Notes: generated by a model from the sequence alone, not told the origin. A DNA stretch of 64,000 bases from Actinomycetes bacterium (GCA_023264975.1 JAHFUS010000002.1:62001-126000), one strand, 5' to 3'. Positions 43,542 to 52,875 are shown, numbered from the stretch's first letter. A program made the numbers and translations.

Positions 43542-44235
43542 GCGGGCCGGCGGGCGCCGGACGAGCGAGAAGCACCCTCCGCTCCTGCGGTTCGCTCCCG
43601 TCGAACGGGCGCTGCACTGGGCCAACGCCACGCTGTTCCTGGTGCTCATCGCCACCGCCGCCGTGCTCTACCTGGCGCCGCTGTCCGCCCTCGTCGGGCG
43701 CCGGCCGCTCCTACGCGACATCCACGTCATCGCCGGTTTCCTCCTGCCCGTACCGTGGCTCGTGGCCCGGTGGGGGCCGTGGTCGGCGCCGCTGCGTGCC
43801 GACGTCCGCCGGATGGCCCGCTTCGACGCCCTCGACCGCCGCTGGGCCCGGTCGTTCGGGCGCGACCCGTTCGCCAAGGTGGGTAAGTTCCACCCGCTCC
43901 AGAAGCTCAACGCCGCCTTCACCGCCGGCTCCATCCCGGTGATGATCGGGACCGGTGCGGTGATGCACTGGTTCGGGTGGTTTCCGCTCGAGTGGCGCAC
44001 CGGCGCCACCTTCGTGCACGACTGGGTGAGCCTTGCCATCTTCGTGGTCGTGGCCATCCACATCTCCAAGGCCGTGTCCGACCGGGAGGCGATGCGGGGG
44101 ATGTGGAGCGGTGAGGTGGGCGCCCGATGGGCCCGCCGCCACCATCCGCGGTGGTATTACGAGGTAATTGGGCACGCAGAGGGCGAAATAGTGCCCCGCG
44201 TCCTCAAGCCGGGGCGGACAGGCTCCGACACCTAG
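43513..44235 (+). CDS. Cytochrome b/b6-type membrane subunit
   Basis: A 240-residue protein with four hydrophobic helices and His residues placed for two hemes (ALHWANATLFLVLI, LRDIHVIAGFLLP, VMHWFGWFP, VHDWVSLAIFVVVAIHISK). It resembles formate dehydrogenase gamma/Ni-Fe hydrogenase cytochrome b subunits. Overlap with the YedY-like gene shows that they form one unit, moving electrons between the quinone pool and the molybdoenzyme. Confidence 0.85.
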   Translation: MAAATTPSGERAGGRRTSEKHPPLLRFAPVERALHWANATLFLVLIATAAVLYLAPLSALVGRRPLLRDIHVIAGFLLPVPWLVARWGPWSAPLRADVRRMARFDALDRRWARSFGRDPFAKVGKFHPLQKLNAAFTAGSIPVMIGTGAVMHWFGWFPLEWRTGATFVHDWVSLAIFVVVAIHISKAVSDREAMRGMWSGEVGARWARRHHPRWYYEVIGHAEGEIVPRVLKPGRTGSDT

Positions 44236-44252
44236 AGCAGCACAGCAATCCC

Positions 44253-44336
44253 ACGAAACGGCAAGCCCGGGGAAACCCGGTGCACGCAAAGCCACGGGCC
44301 TGACGGAGCACTCGCTCCAAGGCAGTCGAGCTACCG
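44253..44336 (+). promoter_or_regulatory. c-di-GMP-I (GEMM) riboswitch
   Basis: The conserved core is recognisable in order: GGCAA, a P2 hairpin capped by a GAAA tetraloop (CCGGGGAAACCCGG), ACGCAAAGCCACGGGCCT, a variable hairpin (GGAGCACTCGCTCC), then AAGGCAGTCGAGCTACCG closing P3. It lies 63 nt upstream of the CAP-domain gene and should control it by cyclic di-GMP. Whether binding turns the gene on or off is not clear; no U-tract terminator follows, so translational control is possible. Confidence 0.88.
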
Positions 44337-44398
44337 AACGGGGGCAGGTTGCCTCCCAGTGGGCGGACCGCGGATGACGCCGCGAGGAGACAACCAGC

Positions 44399-44935
44399 AT
44401 GAGACTATTCCGGAGGCTTCTTCCGGCCGTCCTCGTTGCCATCACTGTGGTGGCTTCCGTGCACCTGGAGCCGGCTGCGGCTGCGGGCACGGGCGTCGAG
44501 GAGTTCGAGTTCTTGGCCAAGCTGAACGAGCTGCGCGTGTCGCGCGGTATTCCGCCGCTCGCCACCAAGGGTGCCCTGTTCGACCTGGCCCGTACGTGGG
44601 CCGGGCGTATGGAAGCCGTGAGCAACATCTCGCACAACCCGTCCCTCGCCGCCGAGGGCCCCCCCGGTTGGCAGCGACTCGGCGAGAACGTGGGCATGGG
44701 CTACGACGTCCAGGGCCTCCACGACGCCTTCGTGGCCAGCCCGCTCCACTTCAAGAACATGATCGACCCGGCGTTCGACTCCGCCGGCGTGGGTGTGGTG
44801 CACGCGCCGGACGGCGAGATCTTCGTCACCGTCAACTTCATGACGTCGGGCGGAACTGCGCCGGCGAAGCCCACGCCCCGCCGGGTGTGCACCCGCAACA
44901 GCCGGGGCCGGACGGTCTGCCGCACCGTCCGCTGA
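44399..44935 (+). CDS. Exported CAP/SCP-domain protein under riboswitch control
   Basis: A 178-residue secreted protein with a signal peptide (1-29, ending AAAAG) and one CAP (CRISP/PR-1) domain: LNELRVSRGIPPL, GRMEAVSNISHNP, GENVGMGY, HFKNMIDPAFDSAGVGVV. The short basic tail carries two Cys (RRVCTRNSRGRTVCR). Bacterial CAP proteins are mostly of unknown function, some linked to envelope or biofilm biology, which suits c-di-GMP control. GAGGAG 10 nt upstream supports ATG 44399. Confidence 0.9.
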   Translation: MRLFRRLLPAVLVAITVVASVHLEPAAAAGTGVEEFEFLAKLNELRVSRGIPPLATKGALFDLARTWAGRMEAVSNISHNPSLAAEGPPGWQRLGENVGMGYDVQGLHDAFVASPLHFKNMIDPAFDSAGVGVVHAPDGEIFVTVNFMTSGGTAPAKPTPRRVCTRNSRGRTVCRTVR

Positions 44936-44959
44936 CGCCGGCCTCCCGCTCCGGCGTCA
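44933..44959 (+). terminator. Terminator overlapping the stop codon of the CAP gene
   Basis: TGACGCCGG (starting at the TGA stop) pairs over 9 bp with CCGGCGTCA (44951-44959); the loop is 9 nt. There is no U-tract. Confidence 0.6.
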
Positions 44960-45088
44960 CCCGAGGGCGATGAGGGCGATGGCCAGCGGACGCCGCTAGC
45001 GGCCTCGTTCCGGCCGTTGCCGCCAGGGGCGTGGACCAGCCGGTGACCGACGCCGTTCCTCCCCGCTGAGAAGTCGGGTCCGGGATGC

Positions 45089-46159
45089 TCAGACGCCCCG
45101 TGGCAGCTTGTCGGGGTCCCACCCCAACAGGTCGACCGCCATGCGCAGGGCGTAGCGGTCGGTCATCCCGCTGACGTGGTGCACGGCGGCCACCACCGGG
45201 TCGGCTTCCAGGACGGCGCTCCCGCCACCTGCGCCGCCTTCGTTTACGGCCGAAGGGTGATCGGCGTACCAGTGGGTGAGGCTGCGCAGGAGCTCGACCA
45301 CCCGCTCGGCCTGGAGGACCGACGCAGGGCGCAGGTAGATGCGCTCGAAGTTGAACGCCCGGAACGCGGCCAGCGCTTCCGCCTCTGCCGCCCGCATCCC
45401 GACCCGACCGGTGGTGGCGACGGTGTCCAGGACGGCGGTGATCATGGCGTCGATCTGGGCCGACCGGCGCTGGCCCACGACACCGGCCACCGCCTCGGGC
45501 AGCTCGTCGGCCCGCACGATGCCGGCCCGCACCGCGTCCTCGAAGTCGTGGCACACGTAGGCGATGCGGTCGGCCCACGCCACCACCTCGCCCTCGGGCG
45601 TGAGGGGGGCAGGCCGATTCCAGGAGTGGTTGCGCACCGCATCGAGTGTCTCGGCGCACAGGTTGAGCGGCGCCAGGACCACGTCGGCCCCGTAGACGGC
45701 GTGGTGGTACCCGCCGTCGAGGAAGGGGGAGAAGGCGTCCTCTGAGGCGTGGCCCGCAGGCCCGTGGCCGCAGTCGTGGGCGGTGGCGGCGGCGGCGGTG
45801 AGTGCGACGTTGAGGCCGGCCGGCCGGGCGATGCCCACCGCTACCTGGGCGACCTCTACGGCGTGGGTGAGCCGGGTTCGGAGGTGGTCGTCGTCCGGGG
45901 CGATGAAGACCTGGCACTTGCCGGCGAGGCGCCGGAACGGGCGGGAGTGGTGGACGCGGTCGAGATCGCGCTCGAAGCAGGTGCGGAACGGGTCGGGCTC
46001 CTCCTGGCGCGCCCGGTTCCCGGCGCCGAGGGCCCGTGTGGCGCCCGGGGCCAGGGTGCGGTGCTCGACCTCCTCGCGACTCTGCCGGGTGCCCAACTGA
46101 TGGGGCGCCGGCCCGACGGCGGTGGCCTGGTGGGCGATGGCGAAGGGTGTTCCGGGCAT
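45089..46159 (-). CDS. dgt: dGTP triphosphohydrolase-like HD protein
   Basis: A 356-residue HD-domain phosphohydrolase. The family start DPFRTCFERDLDRVHHSRPFRRLAGKCQVF, shown by HHSRPFRRLAGKCQVF, is followed by the metal ligands in RLTHAVEVAQ and AHDCGHGPAGHASE and a late Asp in WADRIAYVCHD. These hydrolyse dNTPs, classically dGTP to deoxyguanosine and triphosphate. ATG 46159 lies 6 nt from a TAGCCT box. Confidence 0.9.
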   Translation of the reverse strand: MPGTPFAIAHQATAVGPAPHQLGTRQSREEVEHRTLAPGATRALGAGNRARQEEPDPFRTCFERDLDRVHHSRPFRRLAGKCQVFIAPDDDHLRTRLTHAVEVAQVAVGIARPAGLNVALTAAAATAHDCGHGPAGHASEDAFSPFLDGGYHHAVYGADVVLAPLNLCAETLDAVRNHSWNRPAPLTPEGEVVAWADRIAYVCHDFEDAVRAGIVRADELPEAVAGVVGQRRSAQIDAMITAVLDTVATTGRVGMRAAEAEALAAFRAFNFERIYLRPASVLQAERVVELLRSLTHWYADHPSAVNEGGAGGGSAVLEADPVVAAVHHVSGMTDRYALRMAVDLLGWDPDKLPRGV

Positions 46160-46559
46160 GGTCCAAGGCTAACGACAGGGAGCGACAGCGTCAGGGCCGG
46201 GAATTCCCGCAAGGCGAGCGGGGTGGGCAGTCTCACCCGGTACGGCGTTCGATGCCAGGCTCGGCGATAGTGACCACCTGGGCTCGGGTCGCCTACTGAC
46301 CTATCCGCCAGACCGGGTCATTTGGCCCATGGACCCCCACTGACCGGATAGCTACCGTCGTAAGTAGCGGCAGAAAAGGCACCGGGGGGTGTTCGGACAG
46401 GCCGTTGCGCCAGGGAGGAGGGGCCCTGCATCAGGGGCCCCTTCTCCGCGTCCGGGCTGCGGGACCGTTCGGTGGCCGGCGGCGGGGCCGCGAGGCAGGT
46501 TTCCGGTGTCCCGTCGTGCTCCGTGGATGGCATGGCGACCTGTCGGGCAGTATTCGCCC
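46160..46559. other. 400-bp divergent intergenic region with structured potential
   Basis: It holds the dgt promoter (TAGCCT, 46171-46166), a CTATCCG/CGGATAG pair enclosing smaller stems (46301-46351), a GCTAC/GTAGC pair after it, and a long hairpin (46414-46447). No coding region is convincing. Confidence 0.45.
46414..46447 (+). other. 15-bp hairpin in the leader of the 46560 gene
   Basis: GGAGGAGGGGCCCTG, loop CAT, CAGGGGCCCCTTCTCC; one G-U pair and one bulged base. It may be an attenuator or transcription terminator; the 3' side is C/T-rich but lacks a U-run. Confidence 0.45.
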
Positions 46560-47108
46560 ATGTCCGCCCTCACGATCCGCGACAACGGCCTGACGATCCC
46601 CATCTCGTTCGACGACATCGTCAGGTACCACGGCAGGACCTCGATCGCGGGCGCCGCCCATGCCTTCAAGGCGATGGAGCGCGCCTTCCCGCTGCTGTCA
46701 CCCGAGCAGCCTCCGGACCGCTACCTCGTCGTCGTCACGAGCGGGTTCCCGGGTGACGGCGCACGCGATGCCTTCGAGATGGTCACCAGGGCGGTCACGG
46801 GAGACCGGTACAGCGTGGCGCCCGAACTGGCCGGCTCCGGGGTTCCGGAGGCGCCCGGAGGCCGCTTCTTCTTCCGCCTCAGGTACGCGACAACAGTGGT
46901 GGACCTGGCGCTGCGCGATGGCCTCGTGCCCGAGGAGTTCGTCGAGGTCGCCTGCAAGGAAGCTCCTAGCGAGGACGACGCGCAGCACGCCCAGAGGCTC
47001 AAGGAGGAGTTGGCTGCCCGGCTCCTCGGTCTGGCGCCGGAGGAGGTCTACGACGCGGACGTGATCTCGGGCCGGCCATCCGTGGACTTTGGAGGCACAC
47101 CCGCGTAA
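46560..47108 (+). CDS. Uncharacterised protein, possible FmdE-like fold
   Basis: A 182-residue soluble protein. The order of motifs (FDDIVRYHGRTSIAGAAHAFKAM, RDAFEMVTRAVTGDRYSV, GRFFFRLR) recalls the FmdE/FwdE family (HG..CPG, DAIQ..TG), but all the cysteines of that family are missing and the resemblance is weak. A C-terminal helix ends LAARLLGLAPEEV. ATG 46560 has no clear Shine-Dalgarno and no box at the right distance. Function unknown. Confidence 0.6.
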   Translation: MSALTIRDNGLTIPISFDDIVRYHGRTSIAGAAHAFKAMERAFPLLSPEQPPDRYLVVVTSGFPGDGARDAFEMVTRAVTGDRYSVAPELAGSGVPEAPGGRFFFRLRYATTVVDLALRDGLVPEEFVEVACKEAPSEDDAQHAQRLKEELAARLLGLAPEEVYDADVISGRPSVDFGGTPA

Positions 47109-47135
47109 AACGTGCAGCTCACGGCGCTGTTTTGG

Positions 47136-48560
<1,425 letters not shown>

Positions 48561-48613
48561 GATGCCTCCTCTGACGACGGTTCTGGCTCGGCCGAAGCCT
48601 GCCATCAACGGCG

Positions 48614-48650
48614 ATCACATGCCCAGGACGGGTGTGAACACATTGTGAAC
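48614..48650. promoter_or_regulatory. Candidate GlnR box between the two glutamine synthetase genes
   Basis: A TGTGAAC direct repeat (48633-48639 and 48644-48650) places two AC dinucleotides 9 nt apart. A further AC-n9-AC (48617-48618 and 48628-48629) lies just upstream, close to the GlnR a/b half-site pattern. The two pairs are separated by 8 instead of 9 nt. Confidence 0.45.
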
Positions 48651-48721
48651 CCCTCCCAAATGCCCCTGAGGTGGTCTCCACGGCTGCGACACTGGTTCCC
48701 GACAGCCGGCCGGAGGCATGG

Positions 48722-50065
48722 ATGACATCGATGGAACGCCAGCAGGACTACGTGATGCGGACGGTGGAGGAGCGCGGCGTGCGCTACATCCAGCTTTGGT
48801 TCACCGACGTCCTCGGCATCCCGAAGGCGTTCAACATCACGCCGGCCGAACTCGAGAACGCGCTGGCCGAGGGTATGACCTTCGACGGGTCGGCCATCGA
48901 CGGGTTCAGCCGGGTGCAGGAGAGCGACGTGCTGGCCCGCCCCGACGCCAACACTTTCCAGATCCTTCCTGCCGCTGCCTCCTCCGCGCCGGTGGCCCGG
49001 GTGTTCTGCGACGTGTACAACGTCGACGGCACCGAATTCGAGGGCGACCCCCGCTTCGTGCTCAAGCGCCAGCTGAAGCGGGCCCACGAGAAGGGATTCT
49101 CGTTCTTCGCCGCCCCCGAGGTGGAATACTTCTACTTCGCCGGCGACGGCTCCTCCCGCCCCCCGCAGCCCCTCGACCACGGCTCCTACTTCGAGCTCAC
49201 GGTGGCCGACCTGGCCGGCGACCTGCGCCGGCGCACGGTGCTCACGCTCGAGGACATGGGCATCCCCGTGGAGTACAGCCAGCACGAGGACGCGCCCAGC
49301 CAGCACGAGATCGACCTGCGCTACACCGACGCCCTCACCATGGCCGACACGGTGATGACCATGCGCCTGGTGGTGAAGGACATTGCGCAGCAGGCCGGCG
49401 TGCACGCCACCTTCATGCCCAAACCGCTGGCCGGCGTGCAGGGCTCGGGCATGCACACCCACTTCTCGCTGTTCGAGGGTGACTCCAACGCCTTCCACGA
49501 CGAGGGCGACGAGCACCAGCTGTCCAAGGTGGCCAAGGGCTTCATCGCCGGCCTGCTCACCCACGCCTGTGAGATCACCGCCGTCACCAACCAGTGGGTG
49601 AACTCCTACAAGCGCCTGATCGCCGGCTACGAGGCGCCGGTGTACGTCTCGTGGGCCCGCAACAACCGATCCGCCCTCGTGCGGGTTCCCGTGGCCAAGC
49701 GCGGCCGGCCTGAGTCGGCCCGCATCGAGTACCGGGCCCCCGACCCGTCCTGCAACCCGTACCTGGCGTTCGCCGTCGTGCTGGCGGCCGGGCTCAAGGG
49801 TGTGGAGGAGGGCTACGAGCTGCCGCCCGAAGCGGCCGCCAACCTGTACCAGATGACGCCCGAGGAGCGTCTGGCCGAGAGCATCACCTCGCTGCCGGGC
49901 TCGCTCATGGAGGCGCTCACCGAGATGGAGAAGTCGGAGCTGGTCGCCGAGACGCTGGGCGAGCACGTCTTCGAATGGTTCCTGCGCAACAAGCGTGCGG
50001 AGTGGGCGGACTACAAGTCCCAGGTCACGCCGTTCGAGCTCGACCGTTACCTCCCACTCCTCTAG
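48722..50065 (+). CDS. glnA: Second type I glutamine synthetase
   Basis: A 447-residue enzyme of the GlnA2-like actinobacterial branch: IQLWFTDVLGIPKAFNIT, FDGSAIDGFSRVQESD, GSGMHTHFSLF, NSYKRLIAGYEAP, EYRAPDPSCNPYL, and NLYQMTPEER at the site where other enzymes are adenylylated. Alternative substrates (polyamine glutamylation) are known for some paralogues, but the catalytic set here is consistent with glutamine synthesis. ATG 48722 has GGAGG 5 nt upstream. glnR follows 12 bp later. Confidence 0.93.
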   Translation: MTSMERQQDYVMRTVEERGVRYIQLWFTDVLGIPKAFNITPAELENALAEGMTFDGSAIDGFSRVQESDVLARPDANTFQILPAAASSAPVARVFCDVYNVDGTEFEGDPRFVLKRQLKRAHEKGFSFFAAPEVEYFYFAGDGSSRPPQPLDHGSYFELTVADLAGDLRRRTVLTLEDMGIPVEYSQHEDAPSQHEIDLRYTDALTMADTVMTMRLVVKDIAQQAGVHATFMPKPLAGVQGSGMHTHFSLFEGDSNAFHDEGDEHQLSKVAKGFIAGLLTHACEITAVTNQWVNSYKRLIAGYEAPVYVSWARNNRSALVRVPVAKRGRPESARIEYRAPDPSCNPYLAFAVVLAAGLKGVEEGYELPPEAAANLYQMTPEERLAESITSLPGSLMEALTEMEKSELVAETLGEHVFEWFLRNKRAEWADYKSQVTPFELDRYLPLL

Positions 50066-50077
50066 GACGGCCAAACC

Positions 50078-50758
50078 ATGGAACCGCTCCTCCTCCATCC
50101 TGACCCTGCGCCGCCCGCGCTGGCCCAGGCTCTCGACCTGGCCGGCTACCCGTGGAAGGCGGCTGCCACCGCTGACGTGGCGGCGCGGGTCGAGCCGGAG
50201 GACGGCTGGGCGGGCGCCATCGTGTGCGCCCACGAGGACCCCGAGGACGCCTTCGCCCTGTGCCGCACCCTGCGCAAGCGGGACCTGCCCCTCGAGCCGC
50301 TCCTGCTGCTGGTGGCCGGCCACCAGTTGGCCGACCTGGAGCTCCGCGAGGACCTGTTCGACGACTTCTGCCTGTGGCCGTTCCAGCCCCGTGAGCTCGA
50401 AGCCCGCCTCAAGCACCTGTTCTGGCGCACGGGCCGGGGCACCCGCCCCGAGCTGGTGGAGTACGGCCCCCTGGTGCTGAACCTGGAGACCTACCAGGCC
50501 GCCATCTCCGGCCGCCCCCTCGACCTCACCTACATGGAGTACGAGCTGCTCAAGTTCCTGGCCACCCACCCGGGGAAGGTCTTCACCCGCGAGACGCTGC
50601 TCTCGCGCGTCTGGGGCTACGAGTACTACGGCGGCGCCCGCACGGTCGACGTCCACGTGCGCCGGCTGCGGGCCAAGCTCGGCAACGAGCACGAGCAGCT
50701 GATCCAGACGGTGCGCTCGGTGGGCTACCGCTTCGGCCAGTCCCGCTGGAGCATCTGA
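50078..50758 (+). CDS. glnR: GlnR-type atypical OmpR-family nitrogen regulator
   Basis: A 226-residue regulator. Its C-terminal winged helix (LDLTYMEYELLKFLATHPG, VWGYEYYGGARTVDVHVRRL, RSVGYRFG) is very like GlnR of Streptomyces. The N-terminal receiver is atypical (AAIVCAHEDPEDA instead of the phospho-Asp strand). GlnR activates ammonium assimilation genes. Its place right after glnA and the putative GlnR box upstream fit this role. No kinase gene is adjacent. Confidence 0.85.
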   Translation: MEPLLLHPDPAPPALAQALDLAGYPWKAAATADVAARVEPEDGWAGAIVCAHEDPEDAFALCRTLRKRDLPLEPLLLLVAGHQLADLELREDLFDDFCLWPFQPRELEARLKHLFWRTGRGTRPELVEYGPLVLNLETYQAAISGRPLDLTYMEYELLKFLATHPGKVFTRETLLSRVWGYEYYGGARTVDVHVRRLRAKLGNEHEQLIQTVRSVGYRFGQSRWSI

Positions 50759-50789
50759 CCGCGGCGGCGGCCGTCAGGCTCCGCGGTGG

Positions 50790-50954
50790 TCACGGGCGCC
50801 GAGCACGAGCGGCCCCACCACCGCCCGCATGTGAGCAGCGCTCCGAAGGGTCGGAGAGCGCCACTCCCAGTGCGGCACAGACCACAGCGCCGGTGGCCAG
50901 GAACAGGCCGGGCAGCACGAGGACGACCACGACGACGACGACGACGGCGCCCAT
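50790..50954 (-). CDS. Small single-helix membrane protein
   Basis: A 54-residue protein: MGAV and a long Val/Leu/Ala helix, then a polar tail with one Cys. Eight successive Val codons come from a GAC trinucleotide run (plus strand, about 50920-50945). ATG 50954 lies 4 bp after the ridA stop, so it would be translated from the same mRNA. Function unknown and the gene call is tentative. Confidence 0.45.
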   Translation of the reverse strand: MGAVVVVVVVVLVLPGLFLATGAVVCAALGVALSDPSERCSHAGGGGAARARRP

Positions 50955-50958
50955 CGGC

Positions 50959-51315
50959 TCAGTCGCTGCCGGCCGTCCGGGCCCACGCCTCGACCTCCAC
51001 CACCGCACCGAGCGGCAGCGCCGCCACCGCGACGGTGGAACGGGCGGGCCGGTGGTCGCCGAACGCGGTGGCGTACTCCTCGTTCATGGCGGCGAAGTCG
51101 GCCATGTCGGTGAGGAACACCGTCGTCTTCACGACGTCGGCCAGCGACGCCCCCTCGCCTTCGAGGACAGTGCGCAGGTTGGCGAGGGACTGGACAGTCT
51201 GGGCCCGCACGCCGCCGTCCACGATGGCGCCGTCCCGCAGGCCGATCTGGCCGCTGGTGACCAGCCAGCCACCGGCCCGGACGATGGGGGAGTAGGGGCC
51301 GATCGGCGCGCTCAT
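50959..51315 (-). CDS. ridA: RidA family enamine/imine deaminase
   Basis: A 118-residue protein hydrolysing reactive enamines and imines to ketones and ammonia. Family segments: PIGPYSPIVRAGGWLVTSGQIGL (shown by GPYSPIVRAGG), VKTTVFLTDMADFAAMNEEYA and the Arg of RSTVAVAALPLGAVVEVE. ATG 51315 overlaps the stop of the Mo-hydroxylase gene (ATGA), showing coupling. It may act on products of that enzyme. Confidence 0.9.
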   Translation of the reverse strand: MSAPIGPYSPIVRAGGWLVTSGQIGLRDGAIVDGGVRAQTVQSLANLRTVLEGEGASLADVVKTTVFLTDMADFAAMNEEYATAFGDHRPARSTVAVAALPLGAVVEVEAWARTAGSD

Positions 51316-52853
51316 GCGCCGGCTCCCGCTCGGGGACGGGTGGGCCATGCCGGCGGATAGCCGTCAGCCCGCCAGGCGGCCGCCGCCACCGCCGCGAACA
51401 CGGCGTCGGCCACCGCCACCGGTGGCCCGGAACGGTCGATGATCTCCACGTGCACCTCCGGCATGTCGCGGGCCCGAAGTATGGCGAACGAACGGATGGT
51501 GAGGTCGTGGGGGACGCCGTCGGGCCCCACCGCCACCCCCTCGCTGCGCACCCAGCCGAGCGCCATGTGGGCGGCGCCGACGCAGTATGAGCGCAGGACC
51601 ACCTCGTCGAGCGGCTCGCCGCACCGGATGCGCACGGTGACGGCGCCGTCGGCTTCGATGGCGGCTTCAGCCCGTGCGCCCGACGGCGCGGTGACAGCGG
51701 CGTCACCCCGGGCGGCGGCCAGGAGCACGGCCGCCTCGGCCCACCCGGCGGCCCGGATGGCGGCGGACGTGGGCGGGCCGGTCACGTCGACCTCCTCCAC
51801 GTCCAAGCCCGGCGCCACCGTCGCGATGGCGGCTGCGACGCCCGGCGTGCGGGCCACCCGCACGACGCCGGTGCCGTCGGCCCGCACGCCGGCTGCGATG
51901 GGTGGGCGCTTGGGGCCGGTGCGCACCACGTCCTCCCGGGTCAGGAGCACCCGGACGGGGCGACCGTGCTCGTCGGCCAGGCGGCGGGCGGCGGCCGGGG
52001 CGACGGAAGCGATCTTGGCACCGAACGCCCCGCCGTTGCCGAGGGGTGAGGCAGGCTGGCCGCCGGGGGCGCACCAGGAGGCGTCGGGCTCGAGGTAGGC
52101 AGGCTCGACCCAGGTGGTGCGCAGCGTGACGGCCCAATCGCCCGGCGGGACCTCGAGGGGATGGGTGAGGGCAATGGTGCTGCGCCGTCCCTGCACCTTG
52201 CCGGCCGCAGCCCGGGCGTGCGTGAGGGTGTCGCCCACGGCCCAGCCACCTCGCCCGTCGGGGATGGCGACCAGGGCGTCGAGGGGCGCCGTGTCGTCGG
52301 CGAAGCCACCATGGCCGAGAGCCACCGCCACCCCCACGTCCTGGGCGGCGGTGCCTTCGAGCAAGGCCCGTTGGGCGGCGGCCGTCAGGTCGCGCGCCGG
52401 GACCACCGATGCCATGTCGGAGGCGACGGCGGTGAACGCCTCCTTCACGCCCTGCCAGCCGGTGCAGCGGCACAGATGGGCGAGAAGGGCGGTGTCGACG
52501 TCCGTGCCGCCCTCGGCGTGCAGTGCGGCCAGGCGCACAATGATGCCGGGCGTGCAGAAGCCGCACTGGCTGCCCCCGGACGCGGCGAAGGCCTCGCCCC
52601 ACGTCCGCCGGTCGGCCTCGGCGAACCCGTCCAGGGTGGTCACGGTGCGGCCCACGACCCGGCGGGCCGGCGTGACGCAGGCGACCCGGGGCCGGCCGTC
52701 CACCAGCACCGTGCAACACCCGCACTGGCCCTGGGGGGCGCAGCCGTCCTTGGGGCTGCGGATCCCGAGGCGGTCGCGGAGCACCTCGAGGAGCGACGCC
52801 CCGTCGTCGGGGACGGCCACGTCGCGGCCGTCGACCTGAAAGGTGAGCGTCAC
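51312..52853 (-). CDS. Compact xanthine dehydrogenase-like protein: two [2Fe-2S] domains fused to a shortened molybdopterin domain
   Basis: A 513-residue single chain. Residues 1-80 form a plant-type ferredoxin domain with Cys38, Cys44, Cys47 (CAPQGQCGCC) and Cys59; residues 85-145 form the second cluster domain (QCGFC and LCRC). From about 180 on there are recognisable pieces of the xanthine/aldehyde oxidase large subunit (EPAYLEPDASW, GGAFGAKIA, VRVLLTREDVVRTGPKRP, VHVEIIDRSGPP). However, the molybdenum domain has about 330 residues instead of 700 or more, and no FAD domain is present. GTG 52853 is 6 nt from TATCGT. Whether it binds Mo-cofactor is uncertain. Confidence 0.8.
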   Translation of the reverse strand: MTLTFQVDGRDVAVPDDGASLLEVLRDRLGIRSPKDGCAPQGQCGCCTVLVDGRPRVACVTPARRVVGRTVTTLDGFAEADRRTWGEAFAASGGSQCGFCTPGIIVRLAALHAEGGTDVDTALLAHLCRCTGWQGVKEAFTAVASDMASVVPARDLTAAAQRALLEGTAAQDVGVAVALGHGGFADDTAPLDALVAIPDGRGGWAVGDTLTHARAAAGKVQGRRSTIALTHPLEVPPGDWAVTLRTTWVEPAYLEPDASWCAPGGQPASPLGNGGAFGAKIASVAPAAARRLADEHGRPVRVLLTREDVVRTGPKRPPIAAGVRADGTGVVRVARTPGVAAAIATVAPGLDVEEVDVTGPPTSAAIRAAGWAEAAVLLAAARGDAAVTAPSGARAEAAIEADGAVTVRIRCGEPLDEVVLRSYCVGAAHMALGWVRSEGVAVGPDGVPHDLTIRSFAILRARDMPEVHVEIIDRSGPPVAVADAVFAAVAAAAWRADGYPPAWPTRPRAGAGA

Positions 52854-52859
52854 AAGGTC

Positions 52860-52869
52860 ACGATAGGTT
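52860..52869. promoter_or_regulatory. Back-to-back -10 boxes sharing one TA step (Mo-hydroxylase / lipoprotein)
   Basis: ACGATAGGTT holds TATCGT leftward (52865-52860, 6 nt before GTG 52853) and TAGGTT rightward (52864-52869, 6 nt before ATG 52876). The whole intergenic space is 22 bp. Confidence 0.6.
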
Positions 52870-52875
52870 GACCGG

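Noticed and set aside
44236-44398. tRNA or other housekeeping RNA as an explanation for the conserved region
   Set aside because: The motif order and GAAA-capped hairpin fit a c-di-GMP riboswitch; no tRNA T-loop sequence is present.
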